The notes under the pieces: model-generated | Told to the model about the DNA's origin: nothing | The model's database searches: none | The model's input: the letters and a program-made list of their open reading frames with translations, nothing else | Made by a program: the position numbers and the translations under genes | Assembly (NCBI GenBank): GCA_013180625.2 | Contig: SNVD02011092.1 | Location: forward strand, 248,001-312,000 | Direction: 5' to 3' | Length of the DNA stretch: 64,000 nucleotides | Source of the DNA: Boswellia sacra | Lineage: Eukaryota > Streptophyta > Magnoliopsida > Sapindales > Burseraceae | Shown here: positions 60,421 through 64,000 of the stretch, piece after piece | Layout of the letters: each line of letters starts with the position of its first letter | Position numbering within the stretch: the stretch's first letter is position 1

Positions 60421-61970
60421 ATACAGAAAATGAGACAACCCTAGCCGCTCTAAATCCCTAATTCCTAAACCTTCCTCCAACCTCCACTCTACTATCCTAT
60501 GCCACCGTCCTTGGCCTCGGCCCGAGTTCGGGCTCGGCAAGCTCTGAAAGCACTCCACCTTCAGTTTTCGAGCAAGCTTCGGCAAGGGTGGGAACGTGAG
60601 ATGAAATGCTGATGAATCGCCGTTAGAGTGGATGAAAGTTATGCACAGCATCATGATAGTAAAGTTACCGGGTTCCCAAAATGGTTCACCTCTCTCCCGC
60701 CGGCTCTGCTCCTTCAGTATCTCCCTTCTCTGGTAACAAAGAATCTTTTCGATTCTGAAGAAGGTCTACATCGGATGCATACGAGAAGACGAACGAGGTT
60801 GGACTCAGGAGCCCTACGTTTCCTTACAACGTGTGACATATAAGGGATGACAGTGCGGAAATATTTTCGGGTACCAGTGGTGATCAACGCTAAAGCTAAA
60901 GCATATGCTATGTTGGGTGTGTGATGCACGTGTGGGTAGACGTGGCCCCGTTCATTCCGGTTCTGAATATGGCATATGTGATATGTGATTCACGGCCACC
61001 TATAAAGCATTGATCGCTAGCGCATGGACGGCGGGGCACGTAATCGGTCTGCAGCAGTCTTCTTCAAGCTCTTAAATCTTTGGTACAATATTTTCATTTT
61101 TGTTTAGTTTTTACAGGTTTTATGATTTAATAATGGGTTCTTTTTCATGGATTTGCGTGATTGAGATTGCAATCAATGGCGGATTATATTGGAATTTAGT
61201 GTTTTTGTTTCCATTTTTGAGCGTTATTTGCTTGGAGATATTTGTTTAGTTTGTTAGAATGAACTGACTACTAAATACTTGTGTTTTGATGGCTGAGAGA
61301 GAAAATTTGAAATGATGGTGTGATGTGGGGATGGTTGATGGCTTTGTAAGTCTCAGGTTTGAACTTTTGAGGACTTATATTATAGACTTGCACTTGCTGC
61401 ATTGCTCAGATGGATGGATTTAATGACTGCAATTCGCATGACAAATGTAACTCATGAACCTTTGATTTCAGGCTCAAGTTATTCAGGATATAGAGCCAGT
61501 TCAATTTGTCTTCATCTTCCAAACATTAATTGTTTTTAAGGTTTGTACACTACAAGTTATTTTTGTATTTTTTAAAAAAATTCAGTCAATCATGAGATTT
61601 TTTTTTCTTTTTCCTTTAATCTTTTGCCTTTTCTTGTAGGGAGGTTTAAATACACGGTACAAGCAGTCTATTGCAGCACAAGGTATTGTAGATGAAACCT
61701 ACAGTGAAAAACAGATAGCTCTTTTTTTAGTACAAGGCATGAGCCCAAACTGCATGCAATCCATCCAAGTGGATCTAGTAAGTTTAAGTCAGGGTACCTT
61801 CTGAAATGATAGCTATTTCTCTATTTCATATGCAATGCACGTGTGGTATGCCTTGTGATATTCTTTTGGGCTATGACACTTTTAGCTTCCTGTACATTGT
61901 CGTGTAGTGTGTATCAGTAGAGTCTATGATATGTCAAATTTGGTATAAATTGTTTATCCTATGTCAAATC
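60421..61970. other. Unassigned region upstream of the PIG-N fragment
   Basis: Less AT-rich from 60430 to 61060. Exon-like pieces with splice-site context appear at about 61472-61541 (after TTTCAG, before GTTTGT) and 61640-61779 (after TTGTAG, before GTAAGT). In those frames they read A-Q-V-I-Q-D-I-E-P-V and N-T-R-Y-K-Q-S-I-A-A-Q. I do not recognise them and they do not look like PIG-N. They may be 5' exons of an unrelated gene fused upstream. A TATA-like CTATAAAGC lies near 61001. Confidence 0.3.
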
Positions 61971-63809
61971 TGGAAAGCTAATCCAGTTGAATTTGACTCA
62001 GTTTTTAATCAAAGCCGGTACAGTATCTCTTATGGTAGCCCCGATATTGTTCCGATATTTTGTGGAGCCTTGCAACACAGCACCTAGAGTACTTATCCTC
62101 ATGAATTTGAAGACTTTGCAACTGGTTCGTTCTGTCACAATCTCTTGGCATAAATTTTATTAGTGTTCTTGTGGTTATCACCTAAAAGCTAGAAGCAAAA
62201 AGAAGCTTTGTAAAGATTTCTTATGAAGTTTCTTCCCCTATATATTTAATTATTTCTTTTTCTGGTTATATATAATTAAACTGATTGATTAATATCGATA
62301 TACTTCTTATCTTTTCTATTTCTTTTTTCTTTTTTCATACGCTAACGTGGGACTGAAAATTGTGGTAAAAATCTCATCCATTAACTTTTTGCTAAACTGT
62401 ATTTTCTATGGAGTAAACTTCTCTTCAGTGTTTTCTTTCTTTCCTAATTTTGCCTTTGCAATTTCTTGATTGATACAATGCCAGTTTGTTGTCAATATTT
62501 GAGTTTGTTTGGCTACAATCATAGGTGAAGTAACTATCTATCATTATCTTGGTCCAAACTAGCTTGTGTGACCCACTATCATTGGCTCATGGGGCCCAAA
62601 GATTTTATTATTAAAGTATTAGCTTTTGTTGTTATTTTTTTTTTGTTGTTCAATGCTTTATCAATTTGATAGTGTTACTGTAGATGCTTCATTTTTGGAT
62701 GAGTGGTCTTTTGATCAATTTAAGAGCCTTCTTAATAGGTCCAATGAAGACCCAAAGTTAAAGGAGCTACTGCAACAGGATAATCTTGTTATATTTCTAC
62801 ATCTACTTGGTTGTGATTCAAATGGACATGCACATCGGCCTTATTCATCCATCTATCTCAACAATGTGAAAGTTGTTGACCATATTGCCAAGCGAATGTA
62901 TTTTCTTCTTGAAGATTATTTCAAGGACAATCGCACAGCATACATTTTCGCTGCTGATCATGGGATGCATGACAAAGGTCAAAATAATTTTTTTCTATAT
63001 TATTTTCAACTAAGAATTTTTCTTACTTTATTGCATTCAAGAGAAAACAATTATCATAGTGGTCTGGACTGCCTTTTCACCTTCATTGGAAAGTTTGTTA
63101 GTTTAATACCAATATCCTTCTGTTTCCTATCTGAAGAAATAAAAAATAAGGGTGCTGAAATTGATACTGTTTTTCTGACAGGTAGCCATGGAGATGGTCA
63201 TCCTACGAATACTGATACCCCTCTTGTTGTTTGGGGAGCAGTTGTTAACCATCCCAAGCCAATCTCTGAAAAAAAATAATTCTGATTATGGTTTTCGTTT
63301 TATTGATGAACATGCACATGACACACCAATACCTAAAGAATAGGGCCTCGATGGCATTAAAAGGGTGGACGTCAATCAAGCTGATATTGCACCACTTATG
63401 GTTTTGCTTATATTTGTCTTTTATAATTTTTGTTTTGAGCCTAATCACATGTTTGATATGCTGATTAACTTTTCTGCCAGTCAGCACTTCTTGGTTTGCC
63501 ATGCCCTGTTAACTCCGTTGGAAATTTACCACTTGAATATATTAACATGAATGAGGTGAGCTAAGTGGATTTCTTTGGCAATAGCACCTTTCCTTGGTTG
63601 TAATTAATGATTCAGGTGTTGTAATTAATTTTGGGCAGGAATTGTATTGTTCCTAAATTATAATTTCATGTTTTGGAGTGGTCTGAATAGAATATTACTG
63701 GTAGTGAATTGACAGAGATTTCATATCTATTCTAATGGTCAGGTGGAAAAAGTTGAAGTTGTGCTAGCCAACACAAAACAAATTCTCAATCTGTTTCTTA
63801 GGAAATCAC
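61971..63809 (+). pseudogene. PIG-N/MCD4-like GPI ethanolamine phosphate transferase 1, broken partial copy
   Basis: Exons read as: 61971-62124 ([13 protein letters not shown] ... [12 protein letters not shown]), 62684-62977 (DASFLDEWSFDQFKSLL ... IFLHLLGCDSNGHAHRP ... FAADHGM), 63182-63400 (GSHGDGHPTNTDTPLVVWGA ... VDVNQADIAPLM), 63481-63555 (ALLGLPCPVNSVGNLPL) and 63743-63809 (VLANTKQILN). These match the alkaline-phosphatase-like catalytic half of PIG-N, the ER membrane enzyme that adds ethanolamine phosphate to the first mannose of GPI anchors. Breaks are TAG where Trp is expected in exons 1 and 3 (at about 62085 and 63342) and a one-base shift at an A8 run (63269-63276). The N-terminal exons were not found upstream, and the membrane-spanning C-terminal half would lie beyond the window. 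Confidence 0.8.
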
Positions 63810-64000
63810 GTATCCTTTTTCTATTGTAGTTTAATTTGTAATAATTTAGACTATTGCTGGAACAAGTTTGTGAAGCTCAAAGGCTTACATGTTCAATTTC
63901 TCTGAAGATTATCTAGTAACTGAATTATCTCTTACATTTTTATGCTAAAGCCGTTTAAATTCTTCATATTGATCTCTGATTTTAGATTTAGAGATAATGT
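63810..64000. other. Intronic or flanking sequence at the window edge
   Basis: Begins with a GTATCC donor after the last PIG-N-like exon. No further exon is recognisable before the end. Confidence 0.5.

Noticed and set aside
61549..61560. CACTACAAG considered as a second CACTA terminus
   Set aside because: Only nine bases match, the following sequence differs (TTATTT), and no subterminal repeats accompany it. A chance match of this size is plausible.

Overview
The window looks like nuclear DNA from a dicot plant, probably a woody one. It is AT-rich, has GT-AG introns, plant Ty1/copia elements primed by initiator tRNA-Met, a Mutator-like element (MULE), hAT and CACTA signatures, and a plant-type terpene synthase. 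The terpene synthase reminds me of Citrus sesquiterpene synthases, but the genus is a guess. No prokaryotic gene organisation is present. Most of the window is transposon sequence at several stages of decay around a few host genes.

Layout. A complete Copia-1 element (1295-6179, minus strand, TSD ACCTT) is followed by a complete 5.6-kb MULE (7942-13587) with ~79-bp TIRs and a broken FAR1-type transposase. Next is a phytocyanin (blue copper protein) pseudogene on the minus strand (17473-21035). Its single coding intron holds Copia-5 (17868-20301, TSD AAGTC), which is internally deleted and has unusual TA...TA LTR ends. From 23.6 to 35.0 kb lies a copia nest: Copia-2 (24142-29533, TSD GCACT) and Copia-4 (30389-34929, TSD ACAAG) were each inserted into an older Copia-3. 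A second, truncated phytocyanin copy lies just beyond the nest (36084-36239), so the nest grew between or beside tandem phytocyanin duplicates.

From 36.3 to 44.6 kb I see no gene, but there is a microsatellite, a cluster of short palindromes around ACGT, a 428-bp tandem duplication and a MITE-like inverted repeat. The one apparently intact host gene is a seven-exon TPS-a type sesquiterpene synthase (44672-48186, 561 aa, RDR, DDIYD and NSE/DTE-like motifs).

Immediately downstream is a decayed tandem copy of that gene (from 49518). Its exon 2 is split by a hAT element (49727-52753, 8-bp TSD). Its intron 2 is interrupted by a GC-richer block resembling plant mitochondrial intergenic DNA (about 52.9-55.7 kb) and by an inverted copia LTR. 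A stub matching the intron 2/exon 3 junction survives near 56.82-56.87 kb.

The right end has a degenerate copia 5' half (57573-59686) cut off at a CACTA-type terminus, then a broken PIG-N-like (GPI ethanolamine phosphate transferase 1) gene fragment (61971-63809) that continues toward or past the window edge. Functionally, the terpene synthase is the only gene here I would expect to make a full-length product. The phytocyanins, the second TPS, the PIG-N fragment and all transposon polyproteins carry stops, frameshifts or deletions.
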